Assembly: GCA_037013685.1 (NCBI GenBank)
Contig: CM072886.1
Location: forward strand, 83,706,922-83,770,921
Direction of reading: 5' to 3'
Length of the DNA: 64,000 nt
DNA from: Acridotheres tristis
Lineage: Eukaryota; Chordata; Aves; Passeriformes; Sturnidae
The notes beneath the pieces are model-generated. The model saw only the letters and a program-made list of their open reading frames with translations, did not search any database and was not told the origin of the DNA. Each line of letters opens with the position of its first letter. Position 1 is the first letter of the stretch. A program made the position numbers and the translations under genes. Shown here one piece after another: positions 11,754 through 25,646 of the stretch.

Positions 11754-13000
11754 TATCACAGGTCTTGTACTGTGCTTTGAGATACCTAAAGAGAAATATG
11801 CTGAAATACCAATGGAGACCATATTTTTATTATTTACTGCCTTAAAGTGGGTACAAAAACAACTTGGAAATTTCTGAGGGTTCATATTATCCTGCACTAC
11901 ATTCTTAGGCTCAACTAAAGACATTCACATTAATACAATAGAGGTTCCTTAACTCTTTATGAAAAGACCTCATTAAAAAAATCAGGATTTCTAATATATT
12001 AAAAAAATCAGGATTTCTAATATATTAAAAAAGACACCACACACATGCATTCACAACAGATACACTGGGAAGAAGAGACCACCATAAATTTACTTCAAAT
12101 CTGCAGAAAACAAGTTGCAGAGTTGAATGTGAATGCCTACAGCAATACTAAGTATTCAGTTCCAATGTATATTTCAGCATGTTTTCAAGTAACTTTACCT
12201 AAAATAACACTCCCATAGAATAGTTCTTTTTGAATGACACAGAACTGTTTAAAGAGGCTTTTTAAATGTTATTAGACATTAGCAGTCCCTCCCCATTTTG
12301 AATTATCAGACTGCTTTTGTCACAGAGAAAATCTTCAGACATTTATATCTGTATTTTCAGGTATAGTCATGGTTCATTGTGTATAAGGAAAAAAATACAT
12401 TCCAGGACATTTCAGCTTTAAATTATGATTTTATAACCACAATAAAATACCACCTGTTTCACCAAACTAGAGAGACTACTAAAAAAATCAAGGTGAATGC
12501 TCTCAGTGTAAGAGGACAACAAAAGAGGCATGCTTTCCTAGTTAGTTTAGACTTGTGTCAAACACGACTGCCTGCACTATCCATAATCATAGCTTCAGCT
12601 ATGATTTCAGTGGAGCAATATGCTGCTATTGCTGCACAGAGCAAAGAAATACAAAGCAGAGGAATCTTCATCATTATTAACCTGACAGCAGAGATATTTT
12701 TCCTCATTTAAAAATATGAGGTGAGGGAGATAAAAACCTAGGAGACTCACTTGAATTTGCTTCTACACAAATAAAAAAGATTGATTCTTATTTGTCCTTT
12801 ACACTCCTGCAGATCTCTGAGCACCAGAAGAAATGCAGGTTATATAATGCCACAAGAAGTACTTTTAAGATACATGTTCAGACCCACCCTTCATTCTCAA
12901 AAAATCAATCCAGATCAGCCTTAAGTTGATAACATGAGTCACCTCCATTAGGGAAAAGAGTGAACAACAAAAACATCTATTTCTACAAAGCAGGGAACAG
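11754..13000. other. AT-rich spacer with a short tandem repeat
   Basis: No gene seen. Contains the 26-bp tandem repeat listed separately. A 110-codon plus frame at 12379-12711 has no recognisable domain and lies in AT-rich sequence. Confidence 0.45.
11972..12030. repeat. 26-bp tandem repeat, 2.3 copies
   Basis: The unit, 'attaaaaaaatcaggatttc' plus 'taatat', occurs at 11972-11997 and again without change at 11998-12023, followed by a partial third start 'attaaaaaa'. Identity between the two full copies points to a recent slippage duplication. Confidence 0.93.
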
Positions 13001-13078
13001 TGTCACAACCCATCAAGGGGAAAAGTGATGTTCAGGTTGTACAAAGACACCAGACCACATATCAGGGAAATTGTACAT

Positions 13079-13084
13079 TTTATT
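13079..13084 (-). promoter_or_regulatory. LTR poly(A) signal inside a small hairpin
   Basis: On the minus strand the sequence is TGTACA-ATAAAA-TGTACA. The two self-complementary TGTACA blocks can pair, placing AATAAA at the stem-loop junction. Retroviral poly(A) signals are often presented in hairpins, so the arrangement supports an R region here. The stem is only 6 bp. Confidence 0.6.
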
Positions 13085-13482
13085 GTACAGTTGTTAAGGA
13101 TGCTTTCCTTTCCAACCATCCGGGATTCACTCTGGCAGCCACACCCACATCACCTGAGATGGGACCAAGGACCCTTGGCAGTTACACACCCCATACTCAC
13201 ATAATCTCACCAAGCTTCCTCACTGGCTAAGCCCCAAATAGCAGAGTCTTTATCATTTTGATCCTTAAAATAATTCAGTCATGGTGCAATAACAAAATAA
13301 ATGTTCCCAAAGTCAACATTTCATTCCAATGCCAACATCCAACCCCTCCCTCAGTAATTTCTCCCACTGCAGCCTTACAGAACACAAAGTGCAGCTGTTG
13401 GACAAGGCTGCTTTCTATGTGCAGCAGAGTTTCCTTTTCACCCTTTCCTTTTGCTCCCAATCTGAACTTTTCTGTAAGGAGA

Positions 13483-13548
13483 CAACCAAATTTTGTGAAT
13501 ATTTTTGTAAAAAGTCAACCAAAACTTGTGAATGTTTTTGTAAAATGG
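13483..13548. repeat. 33-bp tandem duplication within the LTR
   Basis: 'caaccaaattttgtgaatat' starts at 13483 and 'caaccaaaacttgtgaatgt' at 13516, each continuing 'ttttgtaaaa'. The period is 33 bp with a few substitutions. A third, weaker echo ('gttttgtagaaatttg') follows. Repeats like this in U3 can carry enhancer sites, but no specific factor site is claimed. Confidence 0.85.
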
Positions 13549-13882
13549 GAGACAGTTTTGTAGAAATTTGTTTCTCTCATTTTGCGTTTTCTCTAAACAT
13601 TTTCACAGAGGGTCATAAACCTTTTTATTCTTTCGGGCTGCATCAGCACGACACAAAAGACACACTTCACTTAGGAAGACAAGGATGAGGCAAGTATTGT
13701 CCACAAAGGGAAAGGGTTCAAGGCTTAGCATGTCCTATTCCTGCACATTCCAGATCCATCCTATCCCCCATTCAGGGATGGAGAAAGCTGAGCCTATCCC
13801 AGATAAAAATATCCAAGGGGCTGTTCAGTCCCTTTCAGCCTCCTGTCCATGACAGCAATTTACTGTCACAGCTCCCACAACA

Positions 13883-16800
13883 AACTCCTGAAAGCTGCTG
13901 GCTCATAATTCACAATACACCAGTTCAAAGGTGTGATTCCTGACAGTCACAGCCATCACACTGATTTGAACAGGCTCACATACCCCAAATTTCAGCAGGA
14001 TTAATCAATATATCCCATGTATTTTCTTTTATTTCCACTTTCTCACTCCTTTTCCATTCTATTTAAGTCAGAGTTGTAAATCAATATGCTTAAATGTGTA
14101 ATGTAGGCACAATATTGGACATAAAATGTATGTCAACACCATGCAGAAGACAAAGTAAATGTTTTTCCACTGAATTTGTGTGGTTTTCAAGCTTTCAGTA
14201 AAATTGACACATCTAGTAAGTATCTATCCTCACAGCCCCAGTCAGCTACTTCTTAAATTGGAGACAGATCATAGAATTCCTTGACAAGGATATAATTATA
14301 TTAAAAACCTACACAGGTTCAAGAGAGTGGACATAATCACAAAAAACCAATCCATTAAGGGTTACCTAACTATGGAGAAATCACAGGTGAAATTCCTTGG
14401 AAATGACCAGTAAAAATTGGACAAGAATCAGGAATATGTATTGTAGACACTTGTCATGTATTTTTATTCTTTGTAATGACACTTGCCCTGTTCTTTTATT
14501 CTTAGCTTGTTTATACCTCCCAGCCATTTATCAGAGACAGGGTAAGAACATACAATGACTTGGTTTGACTGAGTACATATGCTCCTGTGGTGCAATTTTT
14601 TCAGGGCTCTTGCCATGGAAAAAAATCTTATTTCCTTGTAATTGGCCAGGTCAAATAATTCATACCTTTGTAATGGCTAATAATTAGACTTCTACACAAC
14701 AGCATCAGCTGGATAGTAAAGATACTAGCCAGTAAAATCTGATATTTTAAAAATAAATACTGCTACTGTAATAGACAGTTTAAAAAGCACTGTTTTTTAC
14801 TGCTTTAAGAGTACAGTTTATATTCTCAAGTAATCCAATAAACAAGTGCCTGAGAAAGGTTTTTGTCTAAGACAGTATCCCAAAAGTACTCACTTCATCT
14901 CAAATTAATGGAATTAAACTTGCACATCACTTCTCCAAACATGCACCTAGAAGTTCTGGTTTACCTTCAGCTCTAATGATCACTGAAACTGATAACATGA
15001 TCAACTGTGGTTCATATGTTGTCTGCAGTAGTTTTGCTCAGTCTAAGTCCACTAGTAAGACACATCCCTAGCTTGTTTGCAAATGACAGTCACTCTGGAC
15101 ATATGATATTATGGCTCTCTAATCCCTTCTGGGAACATAGCCTTTCTTTGACTTTATACCTCTAAAATACTGCACCTACAACCAATATATTTGCACCGCT
15201 GTCAGAATCATAGAGACCTTTATGAACTCACTTGTGATATACCTGTCCATCATTCCTAGCCACTCAGTCAAGCAGGGCTGCTGGCAATACCTACTGTTAT
15301 GAGCTCTCTCCTGTTTCTGCTAAGCCTGAAAACACTGTCCTGGGGTTTATCATTCCTGCCATTGCTATTAGGCTCCAAACTATCCTTGAACTACTTGCTC
15401 TAGAGGCAATATATATAAACAGAGATAAAACTATACAGACATAGACATACGCCATCTAACTCAGACTGCAAAAATATACCATTTTAAAGAAAATTACTGT
15501 TTGGAAACTATGCTTTTCAAGTATATGAGAAGTTAAAATATACATGAACAACTAGGTTTATGTCATACATTTTCTTCTATTCTATCTTCACATCACTGTG
15601 ACCTCAAACAGCTTAAGAGCACTGGTTTGTTTGCATATCCATACAAAAAACAGACAAAATCAGTCAGCTCCATTCATAGCTCATTTCCGTGCATCTCTTC
15701 AGATACTTGTAACCAAATGCAAGCACTCCCCACAAAGAAATTTAATGACTTCGAAGATATCCTTATCATTATTCTCTTTATTTCCAAAACATCCTTTAAA
15801 ACTCATTCCCATCAAGTCTACTCCAACACTGGCGTTCAGAATTTCAATAACCTGAGAGTTTCTCAGCCTTGTAGCAGGAAGACTAAAGCAAAAGCCAGGT
15901 GTTCTGAGGTGTGTTGGAAGACCAAGGAGGCAAAAGCACTTTCAATGAGAAGATGCAGAAGGCACAGGGGCAGCAGGAGAGGAACCCAGCTTCACAAGGA
16001 GCTATCCCATGGGATATGGGAAGAGGACCTGGAGATGACTCCCTGAGCCTGAGTAGTGTCCTCTGAGAGAGCAGTACAGGGAACATGGGAGCAATGGATG
16101 CAGGGGCAATGCCTCAGGCACCCAGCTGTCCCAAGAACATCCTGCTGCCAGACACTCTTGGCTGTGGCCAAGGTTAGTAAATCTATGGTATCCCATAATT
16201 TAAATTAGGACAAGATCCTTTGGAAGGCATGAAGGACAAGGATATTTCCCAGTCACAGCATTTCAATGTTAGAAGCTAGCTTGCACTACACAACAGATAC
16301 TTCTTATAATGGCATTTATACATGAAAATCTGACTTTCAAGTTTGCTCAACTGCACTGAAATTAAATAGCATTTCTTTTTTTCTGTGGTAGAACAAATAT
16401 CATTTCCCAGATGGTTAAATAGCATAGACTAAGGAAAAAGTCTGGTTTTCCTGTCATACAGCAAGAAGTATTTTTGGTCCTTTGCCTACAAAACTCAGAA
16501 GTGAGAAAAACCAATAAATTATTTGTCCCTCTCTCCCACAGAGATCTCAGGAAGTTTCTCTATCCACAGCAGGAAATACAAAGTATGAGGTGGTTATCTA
16601 CTGTGCAATTCATCAGCCACATAAAATTTATGAACCATGACAGTCCAGAAATACATTCTCACCACTCTGCAAGGCCATTTTCAAAGGACATGGTCTAGAT
16701 TACTCAGTCTACACTTAGATGTGTTAAAATATTTTAAAAAAAACCAACCTAAAAATACAAAAATTGAGATTTCTTTTTTCCATACGCCAAGGAAAAACTA

Positions 16801-19800
16801 AAGATTTATGGCAAAGACATTGCGTACAGCCACTCAGTTATAACAATGCTCAAACTCCATCATTAGAGCAGAAGGAATGTCCTAGAGGCAGAAATTTGGC
16901 ATGTAGTTTGCAGGAGATTTTTTCCTTCACATCTAATCAAGGTCAATTGAAAATCTTAATACATGGAGCAGTCCACAGCTACCCACAAAATCAGATTTTT
17001 CTGTCCAATTCAGGCATTTTTTACCTATATGTAATATTTAACTAGTTCTTCAGAAAAACCTCTTAATCAAGAACCTTATTGAGAAGCACCATAGAATTTT
17101 GACTGCTAAGGAGAGTTTCAGGGAGCAGAAATCAATGCAAATTTTGGAACATTAATCTTGAGACAGAACCTCCTCTTGTTTGACTAGGCAAGATGGAAAA
17201 GCAGTGGAAGATGAGACTTACTAAAACCAGAACCCCAAAAATTGGTGTCAAGATGGTTTCCTGGACATTTTTATGCTATTTTGCCATTGCTATCAAAGCC
17301 ATGTTTCAGGAGGACAAAAATCTATACAAAACCAGACTTAATTCTTTTCACAGGATAGCAGTTCTGCTTTCATTTCATATGTTTTCATATTATTTCAGTT
17401 CAAGAATCACAACAGCAAAGTTGAGCCTAAGGAAGGAATGATAATCTACACTTATTCTACTGCTTCAGCTTGAAAAAAAAGAAAAACCCACAGAGTTACT
17501 ACAGAACACAAGAGACAGTGGGAGAAATTAAGGCTGAGAGAAACACAAGTGTGAAGGACTTGGTATTATAGTGCACTGGTGCTTTATTCTGAACAAAATT
17601 AGCAGCTCACATGAAATACAGATGAAATACAGGACAGATCCTATATTTGTTTTACTTTGAACCCCAAAGTTAAGTCTCCATGTCTTTAAAAACTGAATAT
17701 TAAACTGAAAAGCAGAACCAGATAAAAAAATCTGAGCACTACATGTTACTTAAATAATAAACACATTTTATTCATAAATTATGTCCATGCTGCTGCACTA
17801 ACATATGTGTGGGAATTCATATAAGCAGATGGAAAAAGGAATTAAATTTCCTTCCTTAATATTCAGTATTGTAACATTTATCTCTAAATTAAAATCTGTT
17901 TATAACATTGTCACCAGTGACATTTTGTGCTAACTACTGATAAATTACATGATTACACAGAAATGTGAAGGATGCAAAAATTAAACTGATCAGTCTTTCA
18001 TATTAAACACCTGACTTATTCATTGCATCTCCAGGGTACTATTTGATAACAATAACTTCATCCCAACTCTGCCTATTTCTTCACTATTTCTCTTTATTTG
18101 ATATAAATATTTAACACAACTGAAGTAGGAAGAACCCATCTCAGAACTGAAATACAATTTCAAGTAGAGTGTGTTCTGGAACCGAAGCAAAACAGAAGAA
18201 AACATACAAGTGCAAAAAACTTGTTGGAAAGTTACCTCACAGGTAAGCAGAGCCCAATCCTTCTTAATAAAACTAAGTCATTGTAAGTCCAAATGAGTCT
18301 CTAAATAAAGAATGGATCCAATAATCTTCCCTAAACAACAGGGAAAAAAATTAAACTACACAAGAGCTTTGAAAAGTACACAACTATTTTGAAAAACCTG
18401 GAAGCTGTGGGCTTTAAAAACAAGAAAGTAGAAAAACTTCCTAACGTTGAGTGGCAAGTAAATAACTTTCCAGGCTTCTGTTGAACTACATCCTCTAAGA
18501 ATCATTCCTGCTCTCCTTCCATTCTCCAGCAGACCTTTATGAATATTTTGGCAGTACATTTTCTAGAAAACAGAATCAGTGGTGGCCCACCTGGTACCAA
18601 CACAATATGTGAGCAAACTGCAGTAGCAATTAGTCCTCTGATCTCCTCCTGCTTTCTGAAAAGAATATATGAATTATTTTTAGGCCAAGATGAGCAAGTC
18701 CAGAAATGCAACATTGTCTAGACACACACACCATCCACCCTCTGTTATTGGAGAATAGCTCTAGACAGGTGACCTGCATGGTAGAAATAGCCCATTCTGA
18801 AAGTCCTGTTTGGTGCTTAGCACCAGCATAACATTTTTCATCATGCAGGGGGTGGTGGATGCAGAGGAGAGGCTTGGTCTGTTTGACCCTTACAGTTTGC
18901 TTTGCAGGGCAAAATATTTGCCTGAGCATGGAAAAATGGTGCACAGATGCAGACAAAGGGGCTATAGGAAAGATTTCCCAGGTTTATAACTAACCCAGTG
19001 GAAAGGGACTGCCTTTACAGCAAATCGGATGGAAAATGCACAGGACGACCACAGAAGGATGAAACTAAATGATTAATTGGGTGTCTATGGATTTGAGTTA
19101 TGCCCAGGTCACCTCTTCCTCTGAATAGGATATAGCAAGTATGACTAAAAACTTCTAGAAAAAATATTTAAGCAAAAATAGCACTAGACTGTTGAAGTGA
19201 AAGACTGAAATGAGACTCTAAAAATAGTGACATTAGCTGAAACGAACAAGAAATGTCATTTATTCCATTTCCCTGTGCAATTCCTATGCAATATAATGTG
19301 CTAATTCATTACCACAGAGTAATGTCCGATATTCACATTAAATACATGATTATACATTCATTCATGTAGAACCAACATAAAAAGCACCACGTTATACAGT
19401 CAGAGTTGGCAAAGTTTTGCATCTCCACACATCTTTCCTCAGGTCATTAGTCTTTTACCATTAATTCAAAAATTGCTATATAATCAGAAATACAAGAACA
19501 TGTATATTGTTCTGTAGAAGAAATATATCTTCATTATATAGCTTGTATTAATAAATATCTATCATTGAGGGAAAAAGAAAAAGTTAATCAAAGGATGTTA
19601 CAGACTAATCAAGGTGTCCTTGGCTGACTTATACAGCAGTATTTCACATAATGAGGACCATGACAAAGTTTGCATTCCAAAATATTTTAAGTCATTTTAA
19701 CCTTCCCACCAGCACCAAGGTTAGTGTTAATCACTCCAGTCAAAGCCACTTACTTTAAAAAGCTAAAATCTGAAAAAGGATGCTAATGAACTCAGCAAAA

Positions 19801-20183
19801 TACTAGCAGTTAATACGTAGACTGTTTAGCTGAATTCATTACTCAGGCACTGCACAACGTGTCTCAGAGTAACAGCATCACTCTTTGATGACGTGATCAT
19901 GTGATGATTGATCACAACTGATTCATCTGAGACATCCCATGAGAAGCAAACTGAGGTAAACCACAGGAAATTTCTATTCCCCCACAACACCAGCAGTCTA
20001 GAGTGTTGTAGGACACTAGGCAAGTGAAAGTAAATTATCTAATCTCTATTTACTCTAATTGTCTATTCTCTAGTTCAGCAGTTTCCAATTCTTTCTCTCA
20101 CATAGGCCTCTTGATAAATAAATTTGAGCATGTACTCCCAATACATGCATGTTTTTTTCTTTAAAAATTATGCACATGTACAT
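13883..20183. other. AT-rich unique sequence, no gene seen
   Basis: About 6.3 kb. Frames up to 139 codons occur (plus strand 15627-16046), but that region shows no domain, and a slightly GC-richer patch at 15880-16190 is open on both strands, which argues against coding. A possible worn DNA-transposon end at about 20070-20150 and a small inverted repeat at 19893-19915 are discussed under findings. Confidence 0.45.
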
Positions 20184-20197
20184 TATATATATATATA
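20184..20197. repeat. (TA)7 microsatellite
   Basis: An uninterrupted TA run within 'acattatatatatatataag'. Confidence 0.9.
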
Positions 20198-20654
20198 AGA
20201 ATATATTATGCACATTCTAAAACACAAATTTAAAAATGCAAATTAAAATAAAGATTAAATAATCAGTATTTCAACTATATTTTTACTTATTAACAGCATT
20301 AAAACCCCCTTATTGCTTTCCCCCAAAAATAAAACTAATTTTTTCAATTATTTTAGGGAGAGGTATGTGATCAAATACAGTCTATTATTTTTGCCAGTTT
20401 GGTCCAACACTTTGTGATACAGCAATTCAAAAGTCTGGTTCAAAGTTCAGTTTATTTCAATAACAATAATTCAATTTTTTTTCCAAGTTCTTGTCAGATC
20501 TGGTAAGGACATCATTGTTTTCATCTCATAATGCAGCTGACAGCTTCTACTATAACTAGGAGAAGTGTCAGCCCTGCCCTTTTCTTCTTGTTCACTTGTT
20601 CTCACATTATTAGTCTTATATTTGATCAACAAGTTTCTTTGCAGGGATCTTTTA

Positions 20655-20674
20655 AAAATAGACTTGTCTATTTT
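20655..20674. repeat. Perfect inverted repeat, 9-bp arms
   Basis: AAAATAGAC, two bases, GTCTATTTT: both arms pair completely. More AT-rich sequence with a second 'agtctatttttt' follows at about 20700, so the stretch is locally repetitive. It is probably a chance product of AT-rich slippage. Confidence 0.85.
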
Positions 20675-23600
20675 AATAGATTATTTTTTAATTTTTTAAT
20701 AGTCTATTTTTTGAGGGTTGGTTTAGCTAAAAGTAGATCACATAGTGTTTAAATCCACTTAACCAGACACATGTAAACTGCAATACATCACAAGATATTT
20801 CAAGGGAATGAACAAGCTATCACACATGTACACCAGATATCTATAGTATTAGTGTTAGAAAAACCCCGTGTCAAACTCCTTTCAACTGAGGCCCAGAACA
20901 TTAAAATTAGAAGGATTATAGTATGCAAGAGCACCATCTAAGTTAAACATTTACAAGTGTTGAGGAGTCACATGAAATAACTGTCACATCTTTGCAGAAT
21001 ATAAACTCGTATGCATTTTTTTGGCTGTCACTAATGCATGTGATGCTGTTAAAATTAACTTCTGAATTTAACATTCTTACATTCATTTATTATTCATCTA
21101 CACTGAACTCCTCATTCCAGACACGCAGCAGGACTCTGAATTAACTAACATGAGGCATATTCACTCTGCAAGACAAATTACCACTTAAGTTAGAATCCGA
21201 GTCTTAGTTTTCAGACCATTTCTCCTAGCCTTTCCAGAGTTTCTGTTCTCTTCCTACAATACCTGAAAACCTTCTTTGACCAGAATACAAAAGTCATGTC
21301 AGGTTGGCATTGAAGACCAAGCTCTTCCTTTGTGCAGCAAGAACTATAAACTGTACAGGTATTTTGGTAACACACTGAGTGAATTGCTCTGTGCTTGCCT
21401 GAGCACTCTGCTGTTTCAGTGCAAGGAAAGCAAGTGATTTTCAGCATGGACTGGGAGAAGACAGCTACAGACCAATTCTTTGAAAATATACAGAAATTAT
21501 CAGAAATAGTTTAACAAAAACATAATCTAGTTTACTTTGACTCAACAACAGCAAATTTAAGCTTAACCATAGCAAATCTGCTTTCCTCAGCACACTCTGT
21601 AGAGTTAGCTGCATCTTTGCTCCTTTAATACAAGAAATAGTCAGTACAGTTCATTATCAGACCAGGGAGGATCAATAAACTCTACAGACTCTGATCTGTG
21701 ACATTTGAACAAGGCAATTTCTCAAGCTTTTAAACATCAGGCACTCATTTTTGTTCTTCCAAGAGACTGCCCCAACTATTAGGCTACCAAATCAGTCTCA
21801 CAATCAGCATCTTGAAGAGCTATGTATCCCAAACCATTATGATCCTTCTTTTCCAGTTCCAACTAGCCAGGACACACTACAGAGCAGAAGGAATACCTTC
21901 CTATCCAGACATGCTTTGGTTTTGATAGGAAAGGGCTTCTAGCATTTCTTCTTTCATCCACTGGGTCCATTCACTAAGCAATTATTACTCCTGGTGTCAG
22001 ATCTATCTGGTATGCCCCATTACCCTGATCTCATAGGGGTTTCTCAGTCTAAAGTTTATTATTTAACAGAAGAAAGGAAAAAAGGTATCATTATTTCAGT
22101 TATAATGTTTCCAGAGTCTTTTTGAATTAAGAGAATATTCACAAACAAAGTATTTGTGGAATAACCTTATTTTTAAAATGAAAGGCAAGGAACTCTCTGT
22201 TCTTGTTCTATTTTTCCCTCAAAATACCACTGAGCATACTATAGAAATCACTGTTAGCAGACCACACCCTCTCATATCTACAGCCATCAAGCATTATATC
22301 ATCTCTAGCAGAGGACAGTCTTTTCTGCTACAGAGATAGCTTTCAAGAAATGGCAGCACAAAGAGTTATAGTAAAATGGATTCTGCATCAAGCCATCTGA
22401 TAGGACTTTTGAAAGAGAGGTCAAAAAAAGGACATTCTCAAATGAAATTCCTTTATTAGCAAACATAAAAAACCCCAACAATTGCTTAATTACACATACG
22501 TTTCCAGATATGGTAGTTTGGAGACTTTGAACCAGCAAGAAGTTATTTGCTTTCTACATCAAACCATTATTTAACCTTCATTTATCAATGTCTTCCTCTT
22601 GTAAACAGATTAAAAACATCATCCTCCTGCCTTCTCCTAAGTAAGTTCACAGATAGCCCTTCCAGCCAGGCCACATTCTAAACTCACCTAGGAGCTCCAG
22701 CCAAAAGAACCTCTATTTTCAACAAATTCAGCATAAACACATTTACCTGCACTTTTGCATTCACAACAGCCAACATTACCCATACACTTTTACTCTGAAC
22801 TAATCTGATCCCACATGTGCAAGCACCAAGACTGCAAAAACTTAGCGTTAAGCAGATGGGAGCTCTCGTCCTCTCAAAGAGCCAGCAGGCTGCATATTCC
22901 TGCAGCTGCAAAACACACCACAAGTACAAACACTGAAGCAGTCTGACAATTTAGCTTTACCTTCTCCTTCAGTGAACCCACCCTTCAGTCTCCATGCAAG
23001 ACAATTTTACTTCATGAAGATAGCAACTTGCTCACTATGCACACTCACTATCCACACTCAGTCATCTTTGCTGAATTGACTCATTGAAGAGTTTCCTACT
23101 CCCAAACACACTGCAAAGCCCACACAGCCACAGATAAGGAAAGCATGCCCTGCTTGTTTGAACATAAAAAGTCTTGCACATTAGCACATTGCCTTGATTT
23201 CACCTGCTGAGCCAAACTACTCTCCATAAGCCCCAGTCCCACTGAAGACAATTAAGTCCATCAGTGCAGACACACAGTCATGGTCACAGGTGTAACGGGG
23301 AACAATTTGAAAACAGGCTATTCCAGCCTGCCAGGCCTTCCCATGTGTGAACAGCTAACAGCTGCCCTTCACAGGGCGTCTTTTACAGATAGAGACTACT
23401 GTGGTATTTTTCAGGCCTTAGCTTAAGCTCTAGCTCAAATAAATTATATTAAAATAAAAATTTCTTCTGTCTCCTCTGCCCCTGAATAAGGCATAATGTA
23501 GGTCGTGGGAACTGAAGTCATCCACCTTGGTGCCCCACAATGAAAACCATAAGCCATTAGCACATTTTAACAACTCCCCAGATGCATTCAAGATAACCTT

Positions 23601-25608
23601 TCAGCAGTAATTTAAACCTGATAAGTACCTGCAGTAGCCACTTAAGTAATCAGAAGTCCCAGTTCAGGAGTACAGTGTAGATACTCTTTGATCTCTTTCT
23701 TTGCCCAGGGCTATAGCCAGGTAATCTTTAAAATGTACATAGAATAAATAGATATCATGGATAAAGCCACCTATACCACACAGGTTTGGTTTTTAATTTG
23801 TACGATCAGGGCTGTATAGGTGGAAGACACAGGATAACTATGTAACTTTGCCAGTGGAAATTTCTGGTGTTGGTAATGGTTCATAAATTAATGCACCAGT
23901 TTGACCTCTGGGTCCCAAAGGGAGTACTTGGGATGACTGATTCACACATTCCCTTTCTCTCTGTTTTAAAACTGAGCACACTTTGTCTAAAATCAAACAC
24001 AACAAATAAGGAAAGCAAAATCTTTTTTTACCACTTCCATTGTAAAGTTTCACTTTAAACCACTTTCCATTTCTTGAATTTCAATCTAGAGCTTCATCCA
24101 AAGCCAAAGATTGCTTCCTAAAAATGTTGCTACTCCAGCTAGTATTTATTGAAAAAGTACTTCCCTAGAACAGAAGATGCATATAAAGGTGTACATAAAC
24201 TCTGTATAGTAAAGGCTGAAGGAAGGCATGGAGAAAATGAAAGTCACAAGGAAAAAGCTACTCTTTATCAGCTACCTACCAAGCCTTGTTGCTACCATCA
24301 TCTGAATTCTGAAGCACTTAAAGGCATTATAACACTCTAAAATTCAGGCTGGGGAAAACCAACAACGTGAAGACCTTAAAAGAAAATCCACATTTTCCAG
24401 GGTTTATGTTAACAAAACAGCAAAGAAATTATGCATTAATTATGTCACCCTATTAATAGCTAAAATTATACAATAATGACTAAACTCCATGATGAGATGG
24501 TTGTGTTGTGAAGAGTGTAATAAACTGTTTCAAAAGGAGAAAAAAAAGAAAGGATTACAAAATACACTAAAAGTGTCTGAGGGGAATGCTTCATGACAGA
24601 TACATAGCTGCCACTAAGGTGCAATCGACCATTATCTTAATTATCCCCAGCAGTAGTCAGGTGAAAGCATAAGCAACCTTAGGAGAGGATGGTTTACCCT
24701 TCTCCAAGATGCTCCCCAAGAGTAAAACTCAAATCTCCACTAGATTATGGTTTTGTCCACACATAGCATGTTATTTGGATGAGCTATTTTGGCTAATTGT
24801 TTTCCAACAGGCTGTGTTCTCACATAGAGAGAGCCCTAAGGAAATGCTGAATTGACAAGGATATCCACCAGCTTGTTATGCCATCAAGGACAGCCCCTGC
24901 TAGGACAACTGCAGCCTCTAGTACAATTGCCAGGATATGCTAAATCCTCCCAAGAGAAGCTAAAGGACCTCAAATCCCCTCAAAGACCCACATAACTGCT
25001 TGCCCTTTTAAAGTGTTTTGGTCAGACTCAAATCTCTGGGCTGCTTCAGTCAGCAGGAGAATCCCTATTCAGACTGCATAACCAAAACAGTCTGAAAATG
25101 ATAGAAGATTTGAGAGAATAGAAACCCTGAAAGGAAAAAATGTCAGGTATCTATATTCACAAGTTTACTTCTAACATAGAGAACGTTATCTGGCATTCCA
25201 GTTTCTTCAAAATAAAAATCAGAATCACATAGGACAGACTTGAAACTTTGTCAAGAGGCACATCACATCTGTCCTGTTCCACAGAGGATGGCACAACCAA
25301 GGTCTGAATGTCACTTAGGCAGTCTTAGCTTGTGACAGTCTGCATCATTCTCCATGATTTATTTCCTCAGGGCTCTTCTCCTTTGTTTTTGTCAGGAAAA
25401 TTAAAAGAAAGAAGCTACCTTAAGTGCAGTGCCACAGGTCTCTTTGTATGGGCAAAGAGCTCCTCTCTGCTGCCTAGTCTATTTCCATATACAGGAGAAG
25501 AGGGACTTCACTCTCCCTGTGCTTCCTCTGGGGAAGTCTCCCAAATAAAGCCTACTTTTTCATAAACTACACATCTAGTTTAATAATCCCTGGAAGATAC
25601 TCTCTTAG

Positions 25609-25646
25609 GAAAGGTAAAGAAAGGTAAAGAAAGGTAAAGAAAGGTA
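25609..25646. repeat. 10-bp tandem repeat, 3.8 copies
   Basis: The unit 'gaaaggtaaa' is repeated without interruption and ends with the partial 'gaaaggta'. The copies are identical, so this is a likely length-variable locus. Confidence 0.95.

Larger units (their letters stand above)
13001..13882 (-). mobile_element. Solo LTR, 882 bp, minus strand
   Basis: Read on the minus strand, the block starts 'TGTTGTGGGAGCTGTGACAG' (13882 downward) and ends 'GGGTTGTGACA' (13001), so it has the TG...CA ends expected of an LTR. Near its 3' end (reversed) it has AATAAA at 13079-13084, about 80 bp from the terminus, which fits an R region. A 33-bp tandem duplication lies in the U3-like part, and a TATA-like 'aataaaaagg' (reverse of about 13617-13626) lies upstream of the poly(A) site. 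There is no gag or pol beside it, so it is a solo LTR or an isolated fragment. No clear target-site duplication was seen ('aacag' before, 'aactc' after). Frames of 76-119 codons inside are incidental. The family is not named; passerine ERVs carry LTRs of this size. Confidence 0.72.

Noticed and set aside
15627..16046. 139-codon plus-strand frame
   Set aside because: Overlaps other open frames on both strands and changes character midway from AT-rich to GC-richer sequence; no recognisable domain.
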